DNA of 64,000 nucleotides from positions 1 through 64,000 of the forward strand of contig NZ_NHOC01000019.1 of the NCBI RefSeq assembly GCF_002157465.1, in the 5' to 3' direction. The notes beneath the pieces are model-generated. The model had not been told where the DNA came from and ran no database searches. It saw only the letters and a list, made by a program, of their open reading frames with translations. This document shows positions 55,549 through 63,822 of this stretch, piece after piece (position 1 is the stretch's first letter; each line of letters opens with the position of its first letter). This DNA comes from Butyricicoccus porcorum (GTDB lineage: Bacteria > Bacillota > Clostridia > Oscillospirales > Butyricicoccaceae). A program made the translations under genes and the position numbers.

Positions 55549-56010
55549 TTATGACAGATGCGGTGCGTCGTTCGACGGCGTGACCGCCATCTCAAACCGA
55601 TGCGTGCCCGCAAGCGTGGAATCGATTTCCACGGTATAGTCGATGGCAAGGCTGCCGCCGTTTTCCCCGATCGTATTGACCAGATGGGAGGTATGGGTGG
55701 AAATCGCCATCGAACCGACGTCGGTCTGGTACAGCCCGACATGCCGCTTGTTCTTGGCGAACAGCATCTGTGTCGGATGTGTTCCTGTGCGCGTCATCGT
55801 CACCTGCTGATCCTCCAGCTTGAGTGTGGTGCGTGTGCCCTCCATACCGGTCAGTTCACTCTCTTCATACGAGACAAAATATTTGCCGCCGCGGCGGTAC
55901 AGCCGCCCTGCTGTAATCAGGTTGATATGGTCGGGCTCGCAGCCCTCAAAATCCTGACTGCTCGCAATGGTGATGATAACGTCCTTCTTCAGTGGTGTTT
56001 CCTGCTCCAT
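55549..56010 (-). CDS. DUF1934 beta-barrel protein
   Basis: 153 aa. The MTRTGTHPTQMLFAKNKRH stretch and the ISTHTSHLVNTIGENGGSLA stretch are typical of DUF1934 (YwiB-like, calycin-fold) proteins, which are regularly encoded just upstream of argS in Bacillota. Function unknown; lipid or small-molecule binding has been suggested from the fold only. Confidence 0.88.
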   Translation of the reverse strand: MEQETPLKKDVIITIASSQDFEGCEPDHINLITAGRLYRRGGKYFVSYEESELTGMEGTRTTLKLEDQQVTMTRTGTHPTQMLFAKNKRHVGLYQTDVGSMAISTHTSHLVNTIGENGGSLAIDYTVEIDSTLAGTHRFEMAVTPSNDAPHLS

Positions 56011-56016
56011 TGGCGG

Positions 56017-56835
56017 TCACCCTCTTTCCTTTCCGTAGGATGCGATGTCCTCCACCAGGTTGGCATGTACGCCGGCCGGTTCCCCGAGGAACATTTCCGC
56101 ATAGGTATCAAAGCTGTCCGGGTCGTCCGAGACAAAATATTCCGTGCGCCCGTTGCCCGGCTCTGCGGGCTCCAGGAAGGTGCGCACATAATCAGCCGCC
56201 TCCGCGCCCGGATCAATGAGTGCAACCTCGTCGCCGAGATACGCGCGGATCGCCGCGCGCAGCAGCGGATAATGCGTACAGCCCATAATAAGCGTGTCCA
56301 CACCGAAGTCGCGGATCTCTGCCAGATACTCCTCTACCACGAGCTGTACGACCGGATCGTCCGGCGAAAACCGTCCGTTTTCCACCAGCGGGACAAACAG
56401 CGGGCAGGCACGCGCGATGGTGTGCACCGACGGGTCAAGCGTGTGCAGCATCGCCTCATACGAGCCACTGTGGATCGTGCCCTTCGTGCCGATGATGCCG
56501 ACGCGGTTGCTCTTTGTCAGCTTCATCGCCGTATAACAGGAGGGCTTGACAACACCGACCATCGGGATGGTGTTTTCCGTCTTGACCGTTCCCAGCGCAA
56601 CCGAGCTGACCGTGCCGCAGGCGACAACAATCGCCTTGATGTCGTGGCTGCACAAAAATGCGGTGTCCTGTCTGGTGTAATTGATGATGGTCTGGCGGCT
56701 GCGCGTGCCATAGGGTACACGCCCCGTGTCGCCAAAATAGATGATATGCTCGTCCGGCATGATGCGGTGCAGCTGCCGCACGGCGGTCAGGCCGCCGAGT
56801 CCGGAATCAAAAACGCCAATCGCCCTGTTATCCAT
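56017..56835 (-). CDS. murI: Glutamate racemase
   Basis: 272 aa. It makes D-glutamate for peptidoglycan. IGVFDSGLGGLTAVRQL near the start, YFGDTGRVPYG, first catalytic Cys73 in VVACGTVSS and second Cys (about 186) in MGCTHYPLL. The usual ACNTASA motif has Gly instead of Asn, a variant to note. The start overlaps the ddl stop by 8 bp, so the two peptidoglycan genes are coupled. Confidence 0.94.
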   Translation of the reverse strand: MDNRAIGVFDSGLGGLTAVRQLHRIMPDEHIIYFGDTGRVPYGTRSRQTIINYTRQDTAFLCSHDIKAIVVACGTVSSVALGTVKTENTIPMVGVVKPSCYTAMKLTKSNRVGIIGTKGTIHSGSYEAMLHTLDPSVHTIARACPLFVPLVENGRFSPDDPVVQLVVEEYLAEIRDFGVDTLIMGCTHYPLLRAAIRAYLGDEVALIDPGAEAADYVRTFLEPAEPGNGRTEYFVSDDPDSFDTYAEMFLGEPAGVHANLVEDIASYGKERG

Positions 56836-57907
56836 CGTACCGCTCCATTGCCAGCGAAACCAGCGCGTCGATGAGTGCAGAATAGCTCAGACCCATGTGC
56901 TCCTGTAGCTTCGGATACATGCTGATGCTCGTGAAGCCCGGCAGCGTGTTGATCTCGTTGAACACGATTTCATCATCGGCATAGGTACAGAAGAAATCGA
57001 CGCGGGACAGTACCTTGCAGCCGAGCGCCGTATAGACGCGGACAGCCGCTTCGCGGACATTTGCCATGGCGCTGTCGCTGATGTGCGCCGGGATGTACAG
57101 GCCGGATGTACCGTCGACATATTTTGCCTCGAAGGTGTAAAACTCCTGGCTCGGCGCGATTTCGCCTGCAACGGATGCGGTCGGCGCGTCGTTGCCCAAC
57201 ACAGCGACCTCAATCTCATGGCCGTCGATGAATTCCTCGACCAGTACCTTCGCGTCATAGCGAAAGGCTTCCTCCAGACCCTTTTTCAAGGATGCGCGGT
57301 CGGTCGCCTTAGAGACACCGACGGACGAGCCCTCACTGCACGGCTTGACAAAGACCGGATAAGCGCCCAGCTTCTGCTCTGCCTCGGCGCAGACCGCCTC
57401 GGCGTCCGCGCGAAATGCGCTGCGGCGCGCCAGATAAAAGGCCGCCTGGCGCACGCCTTCCTGCTCGACGATGATCTTGGTCAGGCTCTTGTCCATGCTG
57501 CACGCGGAAGCCGCAACACCCGGGCCGACATACGGGATATGCGCCAGCTCAAGCAGACCCTGCAACGTACCGTCCTCGCCGCCGATGCCGTGCAGCACCG
57601 GGAAGACGCAGTCCGCATGGATGACCTCCGCACCGCTCTCGCGCAGCACAAGCAGGCCGTGCGTCCCGCGGTCGGGCGACAGCATCGCCGGGACAGCCTG
57701 TTCGCTTGTCTCCCAGCTTCCGTTTTCCACGCTGTCATAATCCGTCGACTCGAACAGCTTCCAGCTGCCGGATTTTGTGATGCCGACCGGATAAATCTCA
57801 TATTTATCTGCATCCGCATTGCGCAGAATGGAGGCCGCTGAGATGCAGGAGATGTCGTGCTCGGAGGAAACGCCGCCGAACACGACAACCAGATTCATTT
57901 TATCCAT
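56828..57907 (-). CDS. ddl: D-alanine--D-alanine ligase
   Basis: 359 aa from the ATG at 57907 with GAGGT at 10 nt. ATP-grasp enzyme: VVFGGVSSEHDIS start, VLHGIGGEDGTLQG, KPCSEGSSVGV and FNEINTLPGFT. The omega-loop reads FEAKYVDGT, keeping the EAKY motif of D-Ala-D-Ala ligases rather than the VanA type, so vancomycin resistance by D-lactate is not indicated. Coupled with murI. Confidence 0.94.
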   Translation of the reverse strand: MDKMNLVVVFGGVSSEHDISCISAASILRNADADKYEIYPVGITKSGSWKLFESTDYDSVENGSWETSEQAVPAMLSPDRGTHGLLVLRESGAEVIHADCVFPVLHGIGGEDGTLQGLLELAHIPYVGPGVAASACSMDKSLTKIIVEQEGVRQAAFYLARRSAFRADAEAVCAEAEQKLGAYPVFVKPCSEGSSVGVSKATDRASLKKGLEEAFRYDAKVLVEEFIDGHEIEVAVLGNDAPTASVAGEIAPSQEFYTFEAKYVDGTSGLYIPAHISDSAMANVREAAVRVYTALGCKVLSRVDFFCTYADDEIVFNEINTLPGFTSISMYPKLQEHMGLSYSALIDALVSLAMERYDG

Positions 57908-58008
57908 AAAATAAGATACCTCGCTATTTTCAGGGATGGTCGTGCCATGTCCCGGGCGGGCAGATAAGGCAACTGCCTGCTGCATCGCCCGATACTTATA
58001 TATCTTCT

Positions 58009-58014
58009 ATTATA
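58009..58014 (-). promoter_or_regulatory. -10 element of the ddl-murI promoter
   Basis: Minus strand TATAAT about 100 nt before ddl. The matching -35 (TCGCAT at 17 bp) is weak. Confidence 0.5.
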
Positions 58015-58121
58015 CGGCAAACCTGCCTCATATGCGAGACAAAAAGAGAACAAATTTTTGGCGATTCGCTCAGTTGTTTTTCACAATTTGCCGATATCCC
58101 CGCGCACATCCCGCCGACTGG

Positions 58122-59027
58122 CTACAAAAGCCCGCACTGAATGCACGCGATGGCGTCCTCCACCGTCTGCGCGCCGAGACAGCGCACACCGAGCGCCTGC
58201 ATGCGCCGTCCGACCGCATAAACCGAGCAGTCCGCAGGCCCGCAGGCGCACTGCGTCCCGAGATAGACACGCGTGCCCGAGCGGACGACCTGCGCGACCG
58301 CGTCCGCGAGTGCTTCCGGCACGCCGCCCACACCATAGCCGTACAGCAGCAGCACATCGCGCCCGCAGCAGGTGAGCACCGTTTCCGCATCCAGCAGCGG
58401 CGTCACGGGCAGCACAGCCGCGCGCACCGGCACAGGCAGGCGCAGCGCAGGTGCCTCCGGCTGCGGCATATCCAGAAGAGTGAGCACCCCGTCGTCGATC
58501 ACGCCGTCCGGCGGACAGCCCGTATTCCCGCCGGAAAAGGCGTCAAACGCCTGCGTATCCGCCTTGGTCACACACGTGCCGCGCCGCAGTTTTCCGGCAA
58601 AGCACACCGCCGCGCCGCGGTAGTCCGATGCAGCGCAGACGAGCGCGTCAGACAGATTTTCCGGCGCATCCGAGCCATCCTCTTCCATTGGCAGCTGTGA
58701 TCCCGTCAGGATCACAGGCCGGTCAAAGCCCGGCAGCACGCGGCATAAAAAAGCGGCTGTGTACGCCATGGTATCCGTTCCATGTGTCAGTACAAAGCCG
58801 TCATACGTTTTGCGGTTTTCCCACAGGGCACGCGCCATCGCAAGGCGCTGCGTATCCGTGACATCGGTGGAGTCCACGCACATCAGGTCGCGCACCTCGA
58901 CGCGCACGCCCTCCGGCACGCGCACCTCGCCCAGCAGCTGTGTCCCGTCCGCCTGCGGTGCAAGGCCGTCCGCGCCCGCGCGGCACGAAATGGTGCCCCC
59001 GGTGGACAGCAGCAGAATGTGTTTCAT
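58122..59027 (-). CDS. ansA: L-asparaginase, type I-like
   Basis: 301 aa. The two active-site threonines are in LLSTGGTIS (about residue 12) and VLTHGTDTMAYTA (about 82); VILTGSQLP follows. No signal peptide, so cytoplasmic and probably the low-affinity type. It hydrolyses asparagine to aspartate and ammonia. Slightly shorter than E. coli AnsA (338 aa). Own promoter. Confidence 0.9.
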   Translation of the reverse strand: MKHILLLSTGGTISCRAGADGLAPQADGTQLLGEVRVPEGVRVEVRDLMCVDSTDVTDTQRLAMARALWENRKTYDGFVLTHGTDTMAYTAAFLCRVLPGFDRPVILTGSQLPMEEDGSDAPENLSDALVCAASDYRGAAVCFAGKLRRGTCVTKADTQAFDAFSGGNTGCPPDGVIDDGVLTLLDMPQPEAPALRLPVPVRAAVLPVTPLLDAETVLTCCGRDVLLLYGYGVGGVPEALADAVAQVVRSGTRVYLGTQCACGPADCSVYAVGRRMQALGVRCLGAQTVEDAIACIQCGLL

Positions 59028-59129
59028 TGCACGTTTCCCGCCTTTCCCTCGGCTGCGAAATAATACAACTCGAAATATATTTTATCAAATTTACTATTTG
59101 TATAATCCTGTATATCCCCTAACATTTTT

Positions 59130-59158
59130 AGTATAGCACACAATGCCCTAAAAAGCAA
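59130..59158 (-). promoter_or_regulatory. Promoter of the asparaginase gene
   Basis: Minus strand: TTGCTT, 17-bp spacer ending TGC, TATACT (extended -10). The A/T-rich leader is about 95 nt. Confidence 0.65.
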
Positions 59159-59239
59159 CAAAAGTTACGAATTTAACAATTTTTTCTTTCTTCCCGCCGT
59201 ATTTTTCAAAAAAAATCGTTACATTTTTCAAAAATGTTA

Positions 59240-59268
59240 TTGACAAAAACACTCCGTTGTGGTAATAT
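59240..59268 (+). promoter_or_regulatory. Strong promoter of the candidate large RNA
   Basis: TTGACA, 17-bp spacer, TAATAT. Upstream 59195-59239 is a series of A and T runs (CAAAAAAAATCG, TTTTTCAAAAATG), a good UP element. Start near 59275. Confidence 0.85.
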
Positions 59269-59274
59269 ATATTC

Positions 59275-60033
59275 ACATTAAAAGAGAGCCAAGACATATC
59301 AGACATTCTGATGGCTCCTTTTGAAAGTAGAAGTCTATCGAAAGCGGGTGAGTCCGATGGTAGATGAACAGCATTGGAACGGCAGGACTCGCAGCAGACT
59401 GGCCGGATAACCGATCCGAACAGCCTCCGGGTACACTTCCAATTCGTAGCCATTGACAGATTCACGCTCCGGTTTTTCCGGTTGCGTCCTCCAAAATCCG
59501 GTGTTCAGCTTTTATCCCGTTGGGTGCCTGACGGCAAGACCGATGGTGGATCATGACAGACATTCCGATGTAGCACGTATCCCCAATCCCCGGCAAAACG
59601 CATCGAGGTGGGTCGGATTGATCGTTCCGGTTTCCGAGCAGGAGAACCCCCTTCCGGATACCTGAATTACATTTCGCTTGAACGACAGATAACCGGGCAC
59701 TGAGCTATCGCTCATCAGCAACATGCTACCGGATGTGCCTCCGTATCGTCAAAACAACCGAACCTGTATGGCACCGAACAGTTCCGAATCTGTAGTGGAG
59801 GGATATGATAAACCATCGATCAGCGATCTGGTTTTCCTCTTTTTGTTCCGCATCGGGAGTTGTGTTTCCTCTCCGAATCGTGCGAACGTGCAGATCAGCC
59901 AAACGGCAGCTGAATCAAAACGGTATGATATATCTGCTGCGATCCTGTTATTCCAAATCATTCTTAAATTTATTGCATAGAATTCAAATGCAAAGTGTTG
60001 GCTACGGCTTCGTGATTACGGAGCCGTTTTTTT
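59275..60033 (+). ncRNA. Candidate large structured non-coding RNA, about 760 nt
   Basis: A unit with a strong promoter, its own terminator and no ORF with RBS or recognisable protein. Local stems on the transcript include AAAAG-a-GAGCC/GGCTC-CTTTT with inner ATCAG/CTGAT at the very 5' end (59280-59322), GAGTCC/GGACTC (59350-59390) with CCGATG/CATTGG inside, CGGAT/ATCCG (59404-59418), ACGC-t-CCGG/CCGG-tt-GCGT (59464-59487), TGCC-TGAC-GGCA (59525-59536), TGAGC-TATC-GCTCA near 59705 and AACCA/TGGTT around GATC repeats near 59820. The size is that of ornate large RNAs (GOLLD, ROOL, OLE classes) but I cannot assign a class. Signatures of tmRNA, RNase P RNA, SRP RNA and T-boxes were not found. Confidence 0.62.
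60005..60033 (+). terminator. Terminator of the candidate large RNA
   Basis: 9-bp stem CGGCTTCGT/ACGGAGCCG (one U-G pair), loop GATT, then seven T. Confidence 0.9.
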
Positions 60034-60099
60034 GCGCGCAAATCAGTGCCGCTTCCCGTTTTTTCTGCACATACGGTATGCTTTCCGCGGTAAATCTGG

Positions 60100-60105
60100 T
60101 ATAAT
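60100..60105 (+). promoter_or_regulatory. -10 element before rnr
   Basis: TATAAT 43 nt before the rnr start, without a convincing -35. Read-through from the large RNA promoter is the alternative. Confidence 0.4.
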
Positions 60106-60147
60106 AACAGGAAAGAGAGCTTTTCGAGGAACGGAGGCGTGACGGCA

Positions 60148-62298
60148 ATGACCGCTGAATGCAAAGATACAGTACTGAAGCAATTGATTATAGAAGCCGC
60201 TCAGGGCGTCTGCACGCAGGATGATATCATCCGCGCGCTGGACGGGCGCGGCGCACACCCGAAACACAGTGACCTCGTGCGTGTGCTCGCCGAGCTCGTC
60301 GACGAAGGCAGCCTGATGCGCGCGCGCAGCAACCGTTACGGCAGGCCGGAAGCGTTCGGCTGCCTTGCAGGCACCTACTGTGCGACCGGGCGCGGCTACG
60401 CGTTTGTCCGCCCGGAATCGGGCAAGGGAGAAGACATTTTCATCCCGCCGCACCGCGGCAAAGATGCCTGGCACGGCGACCGCGTGCTCGTCCGCGTCCG
60501 GCAGGATGCACACCGCGGTGGACAGAGCGACAAGCCGAACCGCTGCGAGGGAGAAGTGCTGCGCATTCTGTCGCAGACACGCGATGACGTCACCGGCTGC
60601 ATCGTCATGCGTGGCAAAATGACGATGTTCCGCGACGACAGCGGCAAGCTGCCGGAAATCGTCATCAGCAAAAAACACATTGGAGACGCTCATCCGGGCG
60701 ACCGCGTCGCCGTCAAGGTGCTGTTCCGCGGCAACGAGAAATTCCTGCCGCAGGGCGTTGTCACGCGCGTATTCGGCTCCGGCCTGACGCGCGATGCCGC
60801 TGCCGCCGCCATCCTGTATGAGCACGATATCTCCGCGCCGTTCCCACAGGACGCGATGGAACAGGCGGAACACATCCCCCTGTTCGTGCAGGAAAAGGAC
60901 TGGGTCGGCAGACTCGATCTGCGCAGTCAGAAGCTGTTCACCATCGATGGCGATACCGCAAAGGATTTTGACGATGCCGTCTCCCTCGAAACACTGCCCA
61001 ATGGACATTACCGCCTCGGCGTGCACATCGCGGATGTATCATATTATGTCACGCCGGATTCCCCGCTGGATAAGGAAGCATTCAAGCGCGGCACCTCGGT
61101 CTATTATGCCGATCAGGTCATCCCGATGCTGCCGCTGCCGCTGTCCAACGGCATTTGTTCGCTCAATCCCGGCGTCAACCGCCTTGCATTTTCCGCATTT
61201 ATCGAGCTCGGCAAGGACGGCACGCGCTATTCTGCCGATTTCCATCGTTCGGTCATCTGCTCCTATGCACGCCTGACCTATGCACAGGTCAACCGCATGC
61301 TCGCGGGCGACTGGAAGGAGCGCAATTTGCGGCAGGATATCGCACCGGTGCTCGACGAGATGAATGCACTTGCCAAAACCCTGCACGATCGCCGCATGCA
61401 GCGCGGCGCGCTCGAGCTGAACATCCCGGAGCCGGTCATCCTGTGTGACCGCAACGGCGACCCGACCGGTGTGGAAAAGCGCGGCCGCGGCGATGCCGAG
61501 CGCCTGATTGAAGAATTTATGTTGATCGCAAACGAAGCGGTCGCAGAAGCGCTGTTCCGCCATCAGATGCCTGCCGTCTACCGCGTGCACGAAGATCCCG
61601 ATCTGGATAAGCTGCGCGCCTTTGCGACACAGGCGCGCCTGTTCGGCTACCGTCTGCGCGAAAAGGATCTGACAGATACCCATCAGCTCCAGCGCATCCT
61701 TGACCAGACCGCAGGCAATCCGGAGCAGCAGGCGCTGCCGACCATGCTGCTGCGCTCGCTTGCCCGCGCGCGGTATTCGCCCGAATGCCTCGGACATTAC
61801 GGTCTGGCAGCCAAATATTATCTGCATTTCACCTCACCGATCCGGCGCTATCCCGACCTCGTCGTGCACCGCATGCTGACCCGCATGCTTGCGGGCGATC
61901 AGGGCAGCCGCGAACTGACTGCCCTGTGCGAACAGGCGGCACTGCAATCGACCGAGCGCGAGCTTGCCGCCGACGCTGCCGAGCGCGAGATCGAAAAGCT
62001 GTATATGGCGGATTATATCTCACAGTATATCGGCCATACGTTTGACGGATATATTTCCAACATCACCAACTTCGGCGTATATGTCCAGCTGGACAACATG
62101 ATTGAAGGCATGGTGCGGCTGGATACGATGAAAAATGACTGGTTCGAGTTCAATCCCGAGCGCATCACGCTGTTCGGCAAGCACACCGGGCAAAATTACC
62201 ATCTCGGCATGCCGGTCAACGTCACCCTTGTCAACGCCTCTGCCACCACCGGCTTGATTGATTTCATCTTCACGCCGGATGAAGGCACGGTCGGCTGA
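60148..62298 (+). CDS. rnr: Ribonuclease R
   Basis: 716 aa from the ATG at 60148 with GGAGG at 10 nt; a GTG at 60139 is too near the RBS. 3'-to-5' exoribonuclease able to degrade structured RNA. N-terminal winged helix and two cold-shock domains, the RNB catalytic domain with IDGDTAKDFDDAVS (metal-binding Asp residues, about 272-285) and TSPIRRYPDLVVHR, and a C-terminal S1 domain (HTFDGYISNITNFGVYVQLD). smpB and ssrA, its frequent neighbours, are not seen. It lies just downstream of the candidate RNA. Confidence 0.95.
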   Translation: MTAECKDTVLKQLIIEAAQGVCTQDDIIRALDGRGAHPKHSDLVRVLAELVDEGSLMRARSNRYGRPEAFGCLAGTYCATGRGYAFVRPESGKGEDIFIPPHRGKDAWHGDRVLVRVRQDAHRGGQSDKPNRCEGEVLRILSQTRDDVTGCIVMRGKMTMFRDDSGKLPEIVISKKHIGDAHPGDRVAVKVLFRGNEKFLPQGVVTRVFGSGLTRDAAAAAILYEHDISAPFPQDAMEQAEHIPLFVQEKDWVGRLDLRSQKLFTIDGDTAKDFDDAVSLETLPNGHYRLGVHIADVSYYVTPDSPLDKEAFKRGTSVYYADQVIPMLPLPLSNGICSLNPGVNRLAFSAFIELGKDGTRYSADFHRSVICSYARLTYAQVNRMLAGDWKERNLRQDIAPVLDEMNALAKTLHDRRMQRGALELNIPEPVILCDRNGDPTGVEKRGRGDAERLIEEFMLIANEAVAEALFRHQMPAVYRVHEDPDLDKLRAFATQARLFGYRLREKDLTDTHQLQRILDQTAGNPEQQALPTMLLRSLARARYSPECLGHYGLAAKYYLHFTSPIRRYPDLVVHRMLTRMLAGDQGSRELTALCEQAALQSTERELAADAAEREIEKLYMADYISQYIGHTFDGYISNITNFGVYVQLDNMIEGMVRLDTMKNDWFEFNPERITLFGKHTGQNYHLGMPVNVTLVNASATTGLIDFIFTPDEGTVG

Positions 62299-62320
62299 TC
62301 CGCCGAACTGTTCCTACACG

Positions 62321-62363
62321 AAAAAGATGCACCGCAGAACCGGATTCCGCGATGCATCTTTTT
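62321..62363. terminator. Bidirectional terminator between rnr and the LCP gene
   Basis: Perfect 11-bp stem AAAAAGATGCA/TGCATCTTTTT with a 21-nt loop, serving both convergent genes. Confidence 0.88.
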
Positions 62364-62371
62364 ATATTTGT

Positions 62372-63598
62372 TCAGTCTTCAATGGCCTGTGGAGTGATAT
62401 CATTGAAGATATAGTCGTGCAGGTGGTGCGCCAGCACATTGTCATTAAACTGGATGACCGACATGCCGTCACTTGTCGTGCCATATTGCCATTCGCCTTC
62501 GAGCGGCAGGCGGATATGACCCATCGACGGCATTCCGTGCACAATCGTGCGCAGACCCATATACCAGAAGTCCGCCTTACTCATGGACGAGGTGATATTC
62601 GGCATCAGTCCGTGCAGGAATTTGAGCAGTGTAATCGGGTTGCCCGTTGCCTTGGAGAATACCTGATTGAGCACGACGGACTGGCGCTCGGTGCGCTGCC
62701 AGTCGCCGCCGGTATTGCCCTTTCGGATGCGGCCATAGGTCATCGCCTGAATGCCGTTGAGCTCCTGCTCGCCGGCGGCTTCAATGCGTTGGGTTGGCAT
62801 ATTATTTTCCCAGCAGTATTCATCGATAAATTTATTTGTCTCCGCCAGCTCATCTTCGGTCAGCGTGACGGTAACACCGCCGACTGCGTCGATAATCGAC
62901 GCCATCTGTGCAAAATCGACCGTCATATACTCGGTGATGTTCATATCAAACGCATTGTTCAGCGTCTCGAGCATCAGCTGCGGCCCGCCGTCCTCATAGC
63001 CGTAGGCATGGCAGAGCTTGGTCTTGCCGTGTTCCGGAACCTCGACATAGCTGTCGCGCATGAGCGACACCAGCTTGACAGAGCTGCGCGCCGGGTCGAC
63101 GCTCATAATCATAATGGCATCGGCACGTGTGCCGCTGTCGCAGTTTTCGCGCGTGTCCACGCCGAACAGCGCAAGCGTCATAATGCCGTCCTCTGTATTG
63201 GCCGACAGGCTGCTCTCATTGGTGTCGTCATAGGTGTATTGGTTCAACAGGTGGTTGATGTCCCACACCACCAGCGCAAGTACGGCGACGAGTGCGATGA
63301 GAATGATACGGACAACCGGCAGGCGGCGCTTTTTTTTCTTCTGTGCCCCCGGCTTCTGGGAGTTTGCATTTGGCGACACCCGCCTGCCCGAGGTTCCATC
63401 GGTCTGTTTTGCCTGCGGACGGGTTTGCTTCCGCTGTGCGGACGCACCCTTTCGCGGCGGATTTCCATCTTTGTCATATTCGGCATATGGGATGCCATGG
63501 CGGTCAACCGGTCTGCCATATTCATCCACCGGCTGGCCATACTGGTCATAATATTTATTTTTTCCGTTTTTTCTGCTGTTATTTGAATCGCGGTTCAC
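62372..63598 (-). CDS. LytR-CpsA-Psr (LCP) family cell-wall glycopolymer ligase
   Basis: 408 aa from a GTG at 63598 with GGGAG at 7 nt; the frame open to 63817 is not coding. Residues 1-95 are a hydrophilic cytoplasmic tail with QYGQPVDEYGRPVD repeats, then a KKKKRRLP stop, one membrane helix (about 98-120) and the extracellular LCP domain (LALFGVDTRE, RADAIMIMSVDPARSSVKLV, SLMRDSYVEVP, RIRKGNTGGDWQRTERQ). These enzymes attach teichoic acid or capsule to peptidoglycan. Confidence 0.92.
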   Translation of the reverse strand: MNRDSNNSRKNGKNKYYDQYGQPVDEYGRPVDRHGIPYAEYDKDGNPPRKGASAQRKQTRPQAKQTDGTSGRRVSPNANSQKPGAQKKKKRRLPVVRIILIALVAVLALVVWDINHLLNQYTYDDTNESSLSANTEDGIMTLALFGVDTRENCDSGTRADAIMIMSVDPARSSVKLVSLMRDSYVEVPEHGKTKLCHAYGYEDGGPQLMLETLNNAFDMNITEYMTVDFAQMASIIDAVGGVTVTLTEDELAETNKFIDEYCWENNMPTQRIEAAGEQELNGIQAMTYGRIRKGNTGGDWQRTERQSVVLNQVFSKATGNPITLLKFLHGLMPNITSSMSKADFWYMGLRTIVHGMPSMGHIRLPLEGEWQYGTTSDGMSVIQFNDNVLAHHLHDYIFNDITPQAIED

Positions 63599-63644
63599 AG
63601 GTGAACTCCCTTTCTTCCGCTCCGGGAAATCATAATATAGTTTA

Positions 63645-63673
63645 ATCATACACGCCTGTGCGCCCGGATGCAA
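63645..63673 (-). promoter_or_regulatory. Promoter of the LCP gene
   Basis: Minus strand: TTGCAT, 17-bp spacer, TATGAT. Start near 63638, about 40 nt before the GTG. Confidence 0.65.
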
Positions 63674-63743
63674 CCGGCACACGGCGATTTTCGAGAAAAT
63701 TTCACAATTTTGACGCATTTTTGTAAACGACAACCGACAACTA

Positions 63744-63772
63744 TTGTAATAATGCCGAAAATCCCGTATAAT
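63744..63772 (+). promoter_or_regulatory. Promoter of the nucleotidyltransferase gene
   Basis: TTGTAA, 17-bp spacer, TATAAT. Start near 63779. The leader has a small hairpin TGCCTG/CAGGCA (about 63787-63803). Confidence 0.72.
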
Positions 63773-63822
63773 AGACGCAGAAAAAATGCCTGCTGCACAG
63801 GCATGCAAGGAGGACATTTACC

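Noticed and set aside
56828-57907. Vancomycin-resistance ligase
   Set aside because: The omega-loop keeps EAKY as in D-Ala-D-Ala ligases and no van genes are adjacent.
59275-60033. tmRNA, RNase P RNA, SRP RNA or group II intron
   Set aside because: I found no tmRNA alanine acceptor ends, no P4-type GAGGAAAGTC core, no SRP Alu or tetraloop pattern, no domain V and no intron-encoded protein. Only covariance searches could settle this fully.
59374-60104. Small ORFs inside the 59275-60033 unit
   Set aside because: They overlap on both strands, lack RBSs, show no protein-like composition and cross predicted stems and the terminator.
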